Made by a program: the position numbers and the translations under genes. Positions 23,461-35,085 of a stretch of DNA of 64,000 nucleotides are shown here, piece by piece (position 1 is the first letter of the stretch; every line of letters begins with the position of its first letter). This stretch comes from Siphonodentalium dalli (Eukaryota > Mollusca > Scaphopoda > Gadilida > Siphonodentaliidae): contig CP136061.1 of assembly GCA_032622095.1 (NCBI GenBank), positions 235,679,815-235,743,814 on the forward strand, read 5' to 3'. Under the pieces are notes generated by a model. The model ran no database searches. It was not told the DNA's origin and worked only from the letters and a program-made list of their open reading frames with translations.

Positions 23461-24409
23461 AATGCTATAGCTATCACTAGAGATGATCCTAGACTCATAT
23501 CAAATATCGTTGAAATATGTCAAAGTTTGTTTGAGTTATCGCGCTAACGGTCGCGAACGACCAAAATCGCTAACAATAGACAAACTAAGTCCCACAAATC
23601 TCGTATAAAAGATTGAACAATCCACGGTTTCGAACTCATTCGAGATATTGTTGCAACAAACCCATATGCCAAATATGAATGATATCGACCGACGTTTGTT
23701 TGAGTTATCGCGCCATCGGGCTCGCGCCCGCCCGGACGACCGCCCGAAACAACCCGCCTACCAACCTCGCCAGACCATGTCGAGTTTTTGAAGAAAAACA
23801 ACTGGACAAAAACAAGGAAATACATATATAATACTTTATTTGTAAACAAGTGGACGAAATTGAGAAAGTGTACGAAATCGTCATAAAACTCAGACATAAA
23901 CACCAATAAGAATACTAACATTCCACAAGAAGACAAGAATGTCAATGTCCATTAATCGACTGCCCGTTCTATATTTGCACATCATATAATATAACCATAA
24001 CCATTGTCTAAACATCACAACATCCATCCATGGAATATCATGTAGCAGAGCAAACAAATGATCATCTTCGGATGAGATTGTCTATGAGACAATTTCAAGA
24101 CACCAATTCAGATACTATTACCAATGGTGAAGATCCCCATGATAATAGTGATGCTGGGACTGCTGATTCAGATAGCGAAGATGAAAGAATTACCAGCATC
24201 CAACCAGATGATGATGGTGATGATACACCCATAATCACACGATTCATATGCGGTTGTTAATAAAATGCGTAGTCACAATGACATACGAATAAACATCCAA
24301 GCTATAGTGAGAATACGAGGCCATCTGGTTACAGACTACATGTATTTGATATATTCAAATGCAATGATATGAGACAACCTAAAAGAGAGAACACAGAGAC
24401 AAGAGGATC
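23461..24409. other. Repeat tail and unassigned frames
   Basis: Two 'gtttgtttgagttatcgcgc' phrases (23525 and 23695) continue the degenerate repeat style. The frame 24030-24260 is rich in Asp/Ser/Thr and may be part of the Mutator-like element just downstream, but it has no recognised domain. Confidence 0.3.
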
Positions 24410-26303
24410 GGTTTCACATTATCAAGGTTGCAAAACATTATGGTTTGGCATGTATACTTCTTGTTCAGTGTCTTGGTTGTCGCAAAAAAGTTCTATTTGG
24501 ATACAACATCGAAAACCAAAACTGCTAAAAACAAGATAGATTTGACAACAATGCTCGTGCTGTGTGGGGTACACTGTCAACTGTTGTGGACATGGTCAAT
24601 TAAATGAAGTTACTTCGACTCATCATCATCATCATCATGGGCTCACACACAAGTCATTCACCAGAATAGAGGCGGATATAGGACACTTTTGGGAAGAACT
24701 CTACTACGAAGAGCTACTCGCTACAGGAATTGAGAGAAATTTGGCTATCGAGAATACTTAATATGACAATATGACAATGGTCCCCAAATCACAGTAATTT
24801 GCGATGGTGGATGGTCAAAACGATCCAACGAACATTCGTATAAAGCCATTGGTGCATGGGGTAGCTACAATTATTGGTGCCAGAACCGGGAAGATTTTGG
24901 ATATAGGTGTTCGTAATAAAGAGTGTGTCATATGTCCGTTCGCCAGAAACAAGCAGGGGGAGACAAAGAATCGTGAATACTGGAATAACAGGACAGGAAC
25001 GAGCCCAGAGATGGCGGCCAATATAATCGCACAAGGTTTCGTTAACCCTTTACCCAACAAACCGGCCAAAACCGGCCAAATAAAGCTTCAACAGCCTAAA
25101 ATATCTTCGGTCTGTCTCAATAGAACCATACAAATATGGATATCATTGGAACCGGCTCCTTTAACACTTTTTAATGTGTTAAGCCAATGCATTCTCTTAT
25201 ATATGCGAGGCGACCTATGGTCGACTCGCATATATAAGAGAATGCATTGGCACAGGGCCCTTCTGTTGGGTAAAGGGTTAAAGCAGAGAAGATGCATGGC
25301 GTAAGATATGTGAATTGTGATGGAGATGGGGATATTTCTGTCCATGCCAGGATAAGAGAAGATGTTCCAGACTGGGTACTAGGGTGCAGAGCATTGATTT
25401 CGAGAACCACATACATGTATGCAAATGTCTGTAAACTCATCTCGAGCAACTTATGTAGGATAACACGGAATACAATGGTCGTAATAACCTTACCGAACAA
25501 CTAAGAGGTAATATCGTATGGTTGGTTGGTTCGGTCATCACACACTGGCATGAGAAGGTAGCAGATAAGAGTGTTCAGAAAAAAAAGAAGCAGTCGTCAA
25601 TCATCGGTCAGTTATTCGGTACACCTTATATCATTTGAGTGGTCAGCATGGGAAATGTTCTATGTTCTGTATAATTGTTAGTAAGCAGCAGAATGATGGT
25701 CGAATGATTTCCACGAAAAGGAGAATGAGGATATAGCTAGTGCACCAGCCGCTGGTACAGGTGCAGATGATGTCCAAGATGAGCAAGTTTAATTCTTGCA
25801 GCGGGCTTCGTCAACATCGTCACCAGTTATCATCATACCAGCAGAGCCTGCAAAGAGTACATTCGCGCCATCGGAGCAGATGCACAAGGACGTCTTTGTC
25901 GAGTTAGAAAAATAGCAACTAAAGCCGACGCATTAGTGGGTAATTCTACCACACATAATGGTGAGTTGTGGATGAACATCAGCATGAAGTTTCATGGCGG
26001 AAAGGTGTTCAATTGTTGTTCGAGGGGCTCTTGGCATTATAAGTGTTTTGGTGGAGCGTTAAGGAAGAACATGGGAGCAGACTCGGGTCCAAAAGCTTGG
26101 GAGGCAGCTGACAACGCCCGCAAACGGAATCACCATCATGAGGCAAGCATAAAGAACAAGAAAATACCAGAAGCAACGAGAAGGCTTAATCGAAATTTAA
26201 ATCTGATAAAAGACAGTGAATCACTGGGAGGAAAACAGGCATATGGACCAGAGGCAATAGAAATTGTACAGGATCAACCAGTTAATGTCAGAATAATTGT
26301 ATG
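24410..26303 (+). pseudogene. Mutator-like transposase gene, decayed
   Basis: Blocks appear in order but in shifting frames: a CxGCRKK region and AVWGTLSTVV (near 24480-24600); SFTRIEADIGHFWEELYYEE (about 24650-24720); ITVICDGGWSKRSN just before 24830; GARTGKILDIGVRNKECVIC (about 24875-24935); a segment ending NIIAQGF at 25040; then, after a MITE insertion, MHGVRYVNCDGDGDISV (25292 onward), an NH..VCKC-like block, and NISMKFHGGKVFN...GSWHYKCFGGAL (about 25975-26060). This order matches the Mutator-like transposase domain proteins abundant in aquatic invertebrate genomes. Frameshifts, stops and the inserted MITE show it is dead. A YqaJ-type nuclease region often follows in such proteins; none is clear here. 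Confidence 0.7.
25042..25281. mobile_element. TTAA-class (piggyBac-like) MITE, short form, inside the Mutator-like pseudogene
   Basis: Same termini as the element at 1926-2325 (TTAACCCTTTACCCAACA and its complement) and the same left 120 bases, but only one hairpin module (about 25182-25253). It interrupts the transposase frame directly after ...AQGFV, with the homologous frame resuming at MHGVRYV beyond it, so the MITE is the younger event. Confidence 0.88.
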
Positions 26304-27236
26304 ACCACATAAATATTGACCCATATTATAAACCTAGTTCACATTATAGGTCAATTATGTACGTATTTGCGCGACGAGAAAAGTTTCAAGCAACAATATT
26401 TCCAAAGCATCTGAGAAAAAATCATGAACTAACTTGCACCTATTGAAGTGCTTTCCCTGTAATTACTGCATTTACGAAAATTAAGCTGCCAGAAGCACAC
26501 ATATATACCACACTGATATATTACAGATTCGAATCCAAATCAGCTGACTCAATTTCCTAATATCCCGAAACGTCCGTGTATCAGGTCTGATGGAAGTGTC
26601 CTAGGTGTACGATAACGTTTTCAAATTCCTGCTGGTAATTCCAAATGACACGATACGCATTTGCGGCGCGCCTATGTCGAAAAGAGACAAGAATACCTGA
26701 CATGTTCGCTTATTGGGCTGAGCCCCAGAAAGATATTCGAAAACGCTCGAATATTCTGTAATTGGATTATTAATTGGCAGAAGAATGTCTTAAGCTCGCG
26801 ACTCCCGTGTGTATCTCCGCTTAAAAGTTTGTTTTGCGGGTTTAGGGGTGGTGGGTCCCCGAAAATGTCAGATGTGAAAGAAGCATACCTTCCTGCAATT
26901 TGTTTACACCACAGTCCCTGAAGTAATCGTTAAAACTCCGTCAATAATTGCCAAAGGTTATCACTAATAGTTCAACAAATATGTACATGCTTGAAATTTT
27001 AATTTAAAAACAAAGCTCCGATGTTGACCAATTTCGAACATTATAGTAGCCATCGGCGAGATGTTCCCATTTATTTAGTATCTCGTAGTCGCGTCACCGA
27101 GAAACCTTTTCTCGATTCCACGTCCACATCACTTTAAATAGAAACACGTTGAATCGATTTCCATATGGTCCATCGAAGTCTAATATCAATCGGTAGCATT
27201 GGACACCAACGTTAGTTAATTTGACTCTTTTATACA
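26304..27236. other. Unassigned spacer between duplicated transposase pieces
   Basis: It contains 'ggggtggtgggtccccga' (26844-26861), shared with the poly-C repeat family at 62840. No gene is recognised. Confidence 0.35.
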
Positions 27237-27690
27237 GATGAGCATGCAAGTTGAATTCTTGCAGCAGGCTTCGTCAACATCGTCACCAGTTATCATCATA
27301 CCAGCAGAGCATGCAAAGAGTACATTCGCGCCATCGGAGCAGATGCACACGGACGTCTTTGTCGATTTAGAAAAATAGCAATTAAAGCCGACGCATTAGT
27401 GAGTAATGCTACCACACATAATGGTGAGTCGTGGGTGAACATCAGCATGAAGTTTCATGGCGGAAAGGTGTTCAATCGTTGTTCGAAGGGCTCTTGGCAT
27501 TATAAGTGTTTTGGTGGAGCGTTAAGGGAGAACATGGGAGCAGACTCGGGTCAAATAGCTTGGGAGGCAGCTGTCGCAACAGATCCTGGACATTTTTTTA
27601 AGACAACGCCCGCAAACGGAAGCAACACCATGAGGCAAGCCTAAAGAACAAGAAAATACCAGAAGCAACGAGAACGCTTAATTGAAAGTT
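27237..27690 (+). pseudogene. Second copy of the Mutator-like transposase 3' segment
   Basis: It matches 25778-26220 closely, starting at 'gatgagca' and continuing through NISMKFHGGKVFN and GSWHYKCFGGAL. It is set 1.46 kb downstream in direct orientation and lacks the upstream transposase domains. Both copies share the in-frame stop after 'agttagaaaaa/atttagaaaaa', so the source was probably already dead or the stop marks an exon-like border. Either a segmental duplication or a second, 5'-truncated element. Confidence 0.7.
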
Positions 27691-28178
27691 AAATCTGATA
27701 ACAGACTGTAGGAATATGGACCAGAGGCAAAATAGATGTGCATTTCCGTGCAATTAGCAAGACAAAGATATTAGAAATGCGATGTAACTTGCCATACAGA
27801 GCGTTTAATATCCCACTAAAATAGTTCGGCAAATCACGGTAAAAAAAACCACCATGTTGTTTGTTGATTCCCACTTTCACTATTTTATACAATATCTTAT
27901 CTCGATTTTCTGACACACTATCTATACGTATTGTTTCAAACGGGTGGATGATGTGATCCAATGCTAGTTTCAATTCGTTGAGAAATAAATATGTTCTAAC
28001 TGTTTCGAGCCTCTAGATGCATTCAAAGGCGTGTATGGAAGAAGGCCTGGCATTGTATTTGAGAAATATCATCGATCGCATTGTATAGGAGATGATTTAT
28101 GCAAACGGCTCCTACATCGTCAGCGTCCTCACAGATTGCTGATGACACACACTAACAGTGATCAACTCGCCTTCTGAA
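27691..28178. other. Upstream flank of the PAN-like exon
   Basis: No gene or repeat is recognised. It should contain the promoter and 5' UTR, or an intron end, of the exon starting at 28179; an upstream in-frame ATG at 28158 adds seven residues. Confidence 0.35.
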
Positions 28179-28494
28179 ATGTGTGCGTGGAAGCTATATC
28201 TGAATCTGAAACATATATTGAAGAATGTCATTATTTTGTCATGTATATGTATTGGTGTGATGAAAGCCAATTCCGCTGAGTTTGAACAGCGAGTTGTTGC
28301 AGATGGGGACCTGGTTATGGGAACACTGCTTGTCTCTGAAACCTTTAGTGGCACAATAGAATGTGGATCGGCATGCAATCCCAAACAAGGATGTACTACG
28401 TTCGGATTCAACTCTCGAACACACCAGTGTTTATTGTTCAAGGCTGGAACGACTGGAGCTATCCTCACGAAGACACCGGACTGGGAACTCTTCA
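28179..28494 (+). CDS. First coding exon of a secreted PAN/Apple-like domain protein
   Basis: From ATG 28179 the frame encodes a hydrophobic leader (NVIILSCICIGVMKANSA, an N-terminal signal peptide), then a PAN/Apple-like region with the pattern C..AC...GCTTFGFN..T..CLLF and a closing WELF. The exon ends at CTTCA|GTGAGT, a near-consensus donor at 28495, so the gene continues after an intron. The short frame with spaced cysteines and GC..FGFN fits secreted PAN domain proteins, which are numerous in molluscs. No second exon is seen before the LINE at 30 kb. An alternative start at 28158 is possible. The exact protein cannot be named. Confidence 0.65.
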
Positions 28495-30030
28495 GTGAGT
28501 ATTTGTAGATTATAACGGGAATAATTTGTACGTTAAATGGTTACTTTACTTAACTTTATATATATGTCAATCTGTATGGGCTGATGCATATATGTTATGG
28601 TACCATTGTTACGCTAACCTACAGACAGGTGATCTGTTAAATTTAAAGCACAACCTGATAATAAATACATTGAACGTACAGTAGCCCCAAGACGAAACAG
28701 CCTCATTCCGCTCATCGCAGCTGGCTTTTCGCCGACATTCATTTTTCCGCCGCGATTTGAAGCGACGGAGGATGGGAGGCATTCAGAGTTTGGCTAATAA
28801 CTGTCGCGGCGATTCGCCGGAAATCGCTTAGAATCGCCGAGAATCGCCCCGGAACGCCACAAAACGATATGAAAAGCGCACGAATGGTTTCATTGTCGGC
28901 TTGTGTCTGATTGTTCTCCCAAACCATGCACTGGTCGATTTTAGTAAAATTTGCTGTGTGGTGAAGCGGTGTACCTCTGCGAATGGTACAACTGCGTCAG
29001 TTTTTCAAAATTTTGATTATAAAAAAAAACAAACAATAATTTTGTTAAATTGAACAAAAAACAGAATAAAATACTCATATCTAAAAAAAAAGTCAAAAAC
29101 TAAATTAAATTAAAAATCACAAAGTCTATTTTACTTTTCGTTTAGCTTCTAGTGTATAATGATATATATAGCATATTTGGATCTTAAGTGCTCGATGGAC
29201 AACGGTATTCTGTTTCATATTGAATTTTCTATGTATTTATTTCAGCACTGTCTTTTTTTTTTATCTAAAAACAATGGTGGTATCACAATAGAACACTGCA
29301 AGCCCAAATCGCACTAAAATAAGCTAACAAAGAATATGTAAGTGAATTTAGAATAAATAACCACCATTGGTAACATACATGTATCATGGAAATCCACAAA
29401 ATCATCCTCAATTGAAAAGGAGTACGAAAAAATATATATTTGAGAAGGCTCGTTATTACAATGTGTCCACAACGTTTTGGAAGCAACCGCATGAAGGCTT
29501 ATCATTAGAGATGACCATAATATAAATTTCCTCGCCAAACATAAACATATAAACTCTAAATGGTATTTTGAAATCGATAGCTTACCATCCAAATTCCATA
29601 CCAGAGGCAGAGGAGGATATAGGCGGGGCAGAGGAGACTCCAACGTTAATCAAACAAACTGTGCTAGGGAATGTGTTTAAAAACGTTACTACCCCCTCCG
29701 TCAAATTCAAATGTATTCTCAAGTACAAATGCAACGCAGCCAAATGCTAACTATATAGTTTATTCATTCTTTTAGCCACCAAATCAGGTGGTATAAAGAG
29801 AAGATGTAATGAATACATGTATACATAAAACAAATTCCGACCATTATACCGTGAGCGGAGGCTGTTAAGCTACTGAGTATTCATGTTTTTTCAATGCAAC
29901 TTATTCTTTCTATAGCTAACTTAACTTAACAGCATCGGCACACGGTATACAGTTTGACAAATATTTTTAAAAACACAAGTATGGTGGATGTTGAAAACAT
30001 AAATATTATACTTAATATCAGAACGAATTG
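28495..30030. other. Presumed intron or flank after the PAN-like exon
   Basis: A GC-rich patch at 28730-28870 has repeated 'aatcgcc' motifs ('cggaaatcgcttagaatcgccgagaatcgcc'), and 29020-29120 is A-rich. A frame around 29585-29640 reads RGRGGYRRGRG. No further exon is convincingly supported. Confidence 0.3.
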
Positions 30031-31591
30031 GTTTTTTTTTTGGGCGTAAACGATGAAGATACACGACGTTAATGTGTATCTTCGTTTACTGCCCTGGAGA
30101 ACAGACGGTTGACGTTATAATTTTGATAAACTTACAGGTTTTCCTCATAGTGGACGGTCGGGATGTGCTCAATAGTAATTTCAGTTTATGAAGGCTGTAA
30201 TCGCTTCTACTGTAAATAGGGAATAAGTTATCTCGTTCTGATTTAAAATATGGACAGTCTATCAAATAGTGGAGTTCATCAGCAATAGTGTCACTACGGC
30301 ATAATGAGCAAATACGGTCATTTCTGGGGATATTATTCCATATTCCAGCATCCACCGGTAATGCATGATTTCGAGTTCTAAATCGGACTAGATCAGTTAC
30401 AGATTTGTAATTTTGGCCACTCATGTAACTTTCAAATTTTGGTTTGGTTTTTATAATGGCATATAATGAGTTTTTTCTAGATAATTGCAGTTCACCATGC
30501 CAGGTCTGTATAAATTGGTCATTCAGCAACCTTTTAAGTTCAGTTTGGAGCATGTTTTCACATGTTTTCTGATTATTCCATGAGTAGCTTATGCCACAAT
30601 GATCAAAAATTTTCCTGACACCGAGGATCCATGGTATTTTTATTTCACTGTATGTCAAGTAATCGTAAGATAGCCAGTATATAGTATTACATAACTTGGA
30701 CTTTCTTCCTATGATCATGGAACTCCAAAATTTAAGGATTTTCGTTTTAATAATGATATCAATTGGTTTGCGATCGGTCTCACCGTAGACCATATAATTT
30801 GGAGTTGATGATTTCATGCATAAAATTAGCTTACAAAATTTAAGATGAACCCGCTCAATGCAAATATTATTGTATATGCCCCATATCTCACAACCATATG
30901 TAAGAATGGGAACTATTTTTCCATCAAACAATTCGAACATGGTTTTAATCGATATGTCATTTTTTCTGCCAACTTTAATGAGTTGATACATGGCTGATAT
31001 TGCTTTTTCGCAGATCTTTTCCTTGGCATAGTTAAAAGAACCAGTTGCACTAAAATATACTCCCAGATAACAGAAATGTTCTACGAATTCTATTCTCGAG
31101 TTTTGATAATATATAGCTGGGTAATTTTCCGGTTTTCTCCTTGAAAAATACATAAGTTTAGTTTTCCTTACATTCACCTTTATTTTCCATATATCACAAT
31201 AATCGGAGAATAAATGTAATTGCAGTTGTAGGTCTTCTGATGAGTGGGCAAACAGGACTGTATCATCAGCATATAATAACGTTAATAATTTCAAATAAAC
31301 ACCAAGTCTTTCCTCTATCTCGCGTGTGAGAAGTTCTAAACCGTTCACATTGGCTTCCATCATGAAACTTTCCAGATCATTGACATATAAAGCAAAAAGA
31401 AAAGGTGATAAGTTTTCACCCTGCCTTAAGCCAATGTTTGAATAAAATTGTTCCGATTCTTTACCATTCATGACCACTTTGGATTTTATACCCTTATACA
31501 TGTTAGTCAAAACTCTCAGAATTTTTCCGTCAATATTATAGCGTGCTGTTTTGTACCAAAGACCTTGCCTCCATATAGTATCAAAAGCCTT
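30031..31591 (-). mobile_element. 5'-truncated LINE (non-LTR retrotransposon), copy 1
   Basis: Minus strand. The 5' end is cut inside the reverse transcriptase at KAFDTIW (motif A region, 31591). The 3' end is a short UTR with a long hairpin (30042-30094) followed by ten A (30032-30041 as T on plus), typical of target-primed insertion. The related LINE at 31658-34940 lies head to head. No obvious target-site duplication is seen. Confidence 0.85.
30086..31591 (-). CDS. LINE reverse transcriptase, C-terminal two thirds
   Basis: The frame is open from the truncation point to TAA at 30088-30086 (474 residues from the first ATG at 31510, plus 27 codons before it). Counting from that ATG: GLRQGENLSP at 27-36 (motif B region), the catalytic YADD at 80-83, the thumb region, and a C-terminal zinc-binding-like motif C..C.....DELHYLIDCPYF near 420-440. 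This matches ORF2 of jockey/I-type LINEs. The long open frame means the insertion is fairly young, although it lacks the endonuclease and RT fingers and cannot move on its own. Confidence 0.85.
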   Translation of the reverse strand, partial: KAFDTIWRQGLWYKTARYNIDGKILRVLTNMYKGIKSKVVMNGKESEQFYSNIGLRQGENLSPFLFALYVNDLESFMMEANVNGLELLTREIEERLGVYLKLLTLLYADDTVLFAHSSEDLQLQLHLFSDYCDIWKIKVNVRKTKLMYFSRRKPENYPAIYYQNSRIEFVEHFCYLGVYFSATGSFNYAKEKICEKAISAMYQLIKVGRKNDISIKTMFELFDGKIVPILTYGCEIWGIYNNICIERVHLKFCKLILCMKSSTPNYMVYGETDRKPIDIIIKTKILKFWSSMIIGRKSKLCNTIYWLSYDYLTYSEIKIPWILGVRKIFDHCGISYSWNNQKTCENMLQTELKRLLNDQFIQTWHGELQLSRKNSLYAIIKTKPKFESYMSGQNYKSVTDLVRFRTRNHALPVDAGIWNNIPRNDRICSLCRSDTIADELHYLIDCPYFKSERDNLFPIYSRSDYSLHKLKLLLSTSRPSTMRKTCKFIKIITSTVCSPGQ

Positions 31592-31657
31592 TTAACGCAT
31601 GGGAACCTACCACTAATTAATGATTAGGATGCACCGGGAGTGTCCGAAATAGCACTC

Positions 31658-34600
31658 ATGTTAGTATCACTGAATGTTTGCGGGGTAATGACTTAATAAG
31701 AAGACCCGGAATTTATTTATTATGTAAATGTAAATAAATGTATTATTTTTCTACGGGAATCGAAAACTGACGACACTGACCAGATAGAAATTAAAACTTT
31801 CACATAGTCGGGGTTAAAAATAAAATAAAGTTTTCACATGTCCGATCCGGCGGACTTTGTACACATGTAAAACAAGTATAGAGACATGTTTTCGATAGTT
31901 GACGACGACTGTGAAACTATTATGTGGTGCCTGTTACGTGGTTTGGAAAACCAAACATACGCATTTGGAAATGTATATACCACCCGAATATTCGAATTAG
32001 TATAACGAAAGCATATTCTAAAACATAAACATATCAATGTTGGAACAAAACATAAATTATGATCATGTAATGATTGCAGGAAATTTCAATGCCAGAACCA
32101 GCACGCTAAACGATAGCGCCCATATTGATAAAATAATAAATAAATTCGGACTGAAAAATGTACCAAAAAGTATAATCATAACCGACTCACGATCGAATAA
32201 TTTTGGAAGTAAATTAATTGTCTATGCGATCAGACAGAGTGCATAATCTTGGATGGTCATCATTCAGGTCACAGTAAGTATATGAATATTAGCACTATCG
32301 ATTATGCATTATGCAGCCCAAGCTTAGGGTGGATACACACAGGCATGTAATCTCTGTATGTAAAATACATGTATTTTACATGGCCACACCAATAATTGAC
32401 AACATTAATCACCTGCGCGCGAGCGGTTCATTGTTAACAGGCCAGACAAGTGAGTAGTCATAAGCGAAGTCAAACTCTCTACTATCATGACATTTAAGGC
32501 CATCCCAAAACATGTCTTCTCTTACGGATGTGGAAATTAGTTAAGTCTGTGTGATATCTGACATTTTATTAATGCACATCACCAGAAGCGACACATCTGG
32601 TGTATACAGGCTTGATATAGAACATTTTCGACCATGATGCTTGCATGGCGTGGGGTTTCAAAAGCTGCAAATCGCTAAGTGACTTAGTTGAATGTATCGG
32701 TCGGAATAATATGGGCAAGAAGGTACAATATATGTTTTACTTAAATAGTTCAGAGTTAGCCACCCCGTCTGGTAGCTTTCGGGAGTCATATTTAGCTCCT
32801 GCGTCAGGAATTCCTGATAATATTGCCCACATGTTGGGGATCATAGCCCCTGGGTTGGGGAACTCCTGGGGCCATAATCGGTATAAAGATCAAGAGAAGA
32901 CTGACACTGATTTAAACAGAAAGTCCAACATTTGGGTTATCGCGCGAACAATTATTCTAAGCGGCCTGACGACTTCGTCCAGTCAACGGTTCTCTGCACG
33001 CCCAGAGCTTGATTCACTGTGGTCAAACATAGCCGCAATGATTGGTTATCAACGGACACATATTACATGGTCTGTATGATCCATGTAAAACGCCAAATAC
33101 ACGATAATTACAGAGATTACATGCATGTGTGTATCCACCCTTATTCGAAACAATAACTGGCCTGACCATTGGCGATTACAATTCCATTACGACAGATAAA
33201 CACCACCCAATCGTAGTAAGTTGTAAACTGAGCAATGTAATACAATGCAGTGGCGTTCCGCTCATTGGACAGCAGACTAAACACAAAACGAGAAAAACAA
33301 ATCGGCCACGCTCGGTATTTACGAGAAACCTCGAACTGAACTGAACTCGGGTAAAATTAACAATATCAAATCGACCAAAACAAAATTAAATTATGTATCC
33401 ACGAACTTAGAGAATATTCTACAATCGGCATGCACGATAATCTAAAAATGTGTGTTCAGGCTCATGACACTTGCTAAAGCTTCTTTCAGAATGTTATTCA
33501 TTTAAAACAAGGAGCGCACTCTCACCGATTTTATTTCCCCTGTATCTTAACGATCTGCAAGATCACATTATGCATAACGGTTGTAATGGGTGCGATATGA
33601 CTGGATATAGCCATATTGATACCAGATTCTATATGAAACTCTTATTATTGATTTATGCAGACGATACGGTCTTAGTTTCTAAGACTCAAAGCGGACTATA
33701 AAACAGTCTCTAAATATATTTGCTGAGTGTTGTGATTTATGGAACTTAAAAATCAACTCTAATAAATCTAAAGTTGTAATTTTTGGCAAAGTTCACAAGA
33801 AAAATAAAAATGCGAAATCTGTTATAAAAACTGAGGAAATAGAAATAGTAAATGAATAAAAGTACCTCGGCAATATTTTCGACAAGTCGGGAAGATTTAC
33901 TAAAGACAGGTTTAGAAGATGCCCAAAACGCAACAAAAAAACCCCCATGTATGCCCTGATCAACTCATCCCGTAATAATAAATTGCCAATTGAAACTACT
34001 TTGGAAATATACGAAAACTCGATAATACCCATAATGACATAGGCGGAAATATGGGGACATGGTGCTATATGGTTTCTGCGATTTATACTTAACCTTAATA
34101 AATCAACATCAGGTAAATTTGTATATGGTGAAACTGGTTTGTACCCTATAACTATGAAGATAACACAAAAACTTTAAGTTACAAACTGTCAAGAGCGTAA
34201 ATGTATTCATCTGGGCTGTGAAGCAAAAATTGAGACTCCTATATCCAAACATGGCGAAATGATTTGACAATTTCAAATAAGTACGCCTTTTATAGATTAA
34301 TCAGACATGATTTTAACAGACCAAAATATGTGACGATAGCAACAATACAGTTGTGGTCCCTCTTTTAAGATTTAGTACATGAAACCACGGATTGCCAGTA
34401 GAAACTGGGTCATGGACAAATACCCCATACAACGAAAAAGTGTGTACTTTATTTAACGATTCTTTAGGGGATGAATTTGATTTTATACTAGTCTGCCCAT
34501 GCCTAAATGAACTGAGATTTAAATATTTGAAACCTTTTTACTACATAAGACCGAACATTTTGAAACTAGCTGAATTGTATTAATTGTGGCAATAGACGAA

Positions 34601-34940
34601 CACTGGTAAACCTCGCATTGTATATTAAGAAAGCCCAAAATATAACGTCCAACTCCTAAGGCTCATTATTCATCACACCCAATATTATTTGTTTCTTTAT
34701 CCTGACCCCTCCGCCGATTTAAAACTAACAAGCAAATTAACTATCACTGTCGTACGCATATTATTATTAGTATATGCACAGATCTGTGTATATATTTAGT
34801 GAAAGACTGTATACTAATATTTATAAATGTACAACAAGCATGTGCCATGCAATAATTTAGAATATTTGAATTGTATTACTTGTATTACACGTACTCTGTA
34901 TGTCAATACACGACGAAGAGTTGTACAATAAATTGAATAG
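31658..34940 (+). pseudogene. LINE copy 2 (endonuclease plus reverse transcriptase), decayed and interrupted
   Basis: Endonuclease pieces appear in order: MLVSLNVCGV (31658), PEFIYYVNVNK...RESKTDDTD (about 31710-31790), NVYIPPEYSN (about 31970), and HVMIAGNFNART (32060-32100), where the usual GDFNAR aspartate is Asn. ISTIDYALCSPSL follows at 32288-32326. A transposon sits at 32327-33140, then FETITGLTIG...DKHHPIVVS (33144-33215). The RT resumes only at LSPILFPLYLNDL (about 33525) with YADD near 33656, so the first RT motifs are deleted. NHGLPVETGSW (34389 on) matches the C-terminal end of copy 1. Several stops and frameshifts. The 3' UTR runs to about 34940. Confidence 0.8.
32327..33140. mobile_element. 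PIF/Harbinger-like TIR element inserted in LINE copy 2
   Basis: Terminal inverted repeats of about 33 bp start GGGTGGATACACACA at 32327 and end with the complement at 33140, with two mismatches or so. A 3-bp TTA target-site duplication flanks it (32324-32326 and 33141-33143); TTA/TAA duplications mark the PIF/Harbinger superfamily. Removing the element and one TTA rejoins the LINE endonuclease frame exactly (SPSL/FETI). The internal frame 32645-33079 (144 codons) shows no recognised transposase or Myb domain, so it is treated as non-autonomous. Confidence 0.85.
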
Positions 34941-35085
34941 AATTGGTTATGATCCATCAGTATACTCGTCTGTATCAATAACTGACTTCGTATTTGCATA
35001 TTAAATGGGTTGTGAGAATCATTGAATTATTATATGGATATGTATGCTGGGATGTGACTATATATGGTCTCCATTGGTGGGGGAT

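Noticed and set aside
23544-23945. 133-codon minus-strand frame
   Set aside because: It spans degenerate repeat sequence and has no recognised domain; leucine/phenylalanine richness follows AT composition.
24030-24260. Acidic frame as a host gene
   Set aside because: Low-complexity Asp/Ser/Thr composition, no domain, and directly upstream of a transposon remnant.
32645-33079. 144-codon frame inside the TIR element as a transposase
   Set aside because: It shows no DDE or Myb/SANT pattern, and the element is too short to carry a full PIF/Harbinger transposase.
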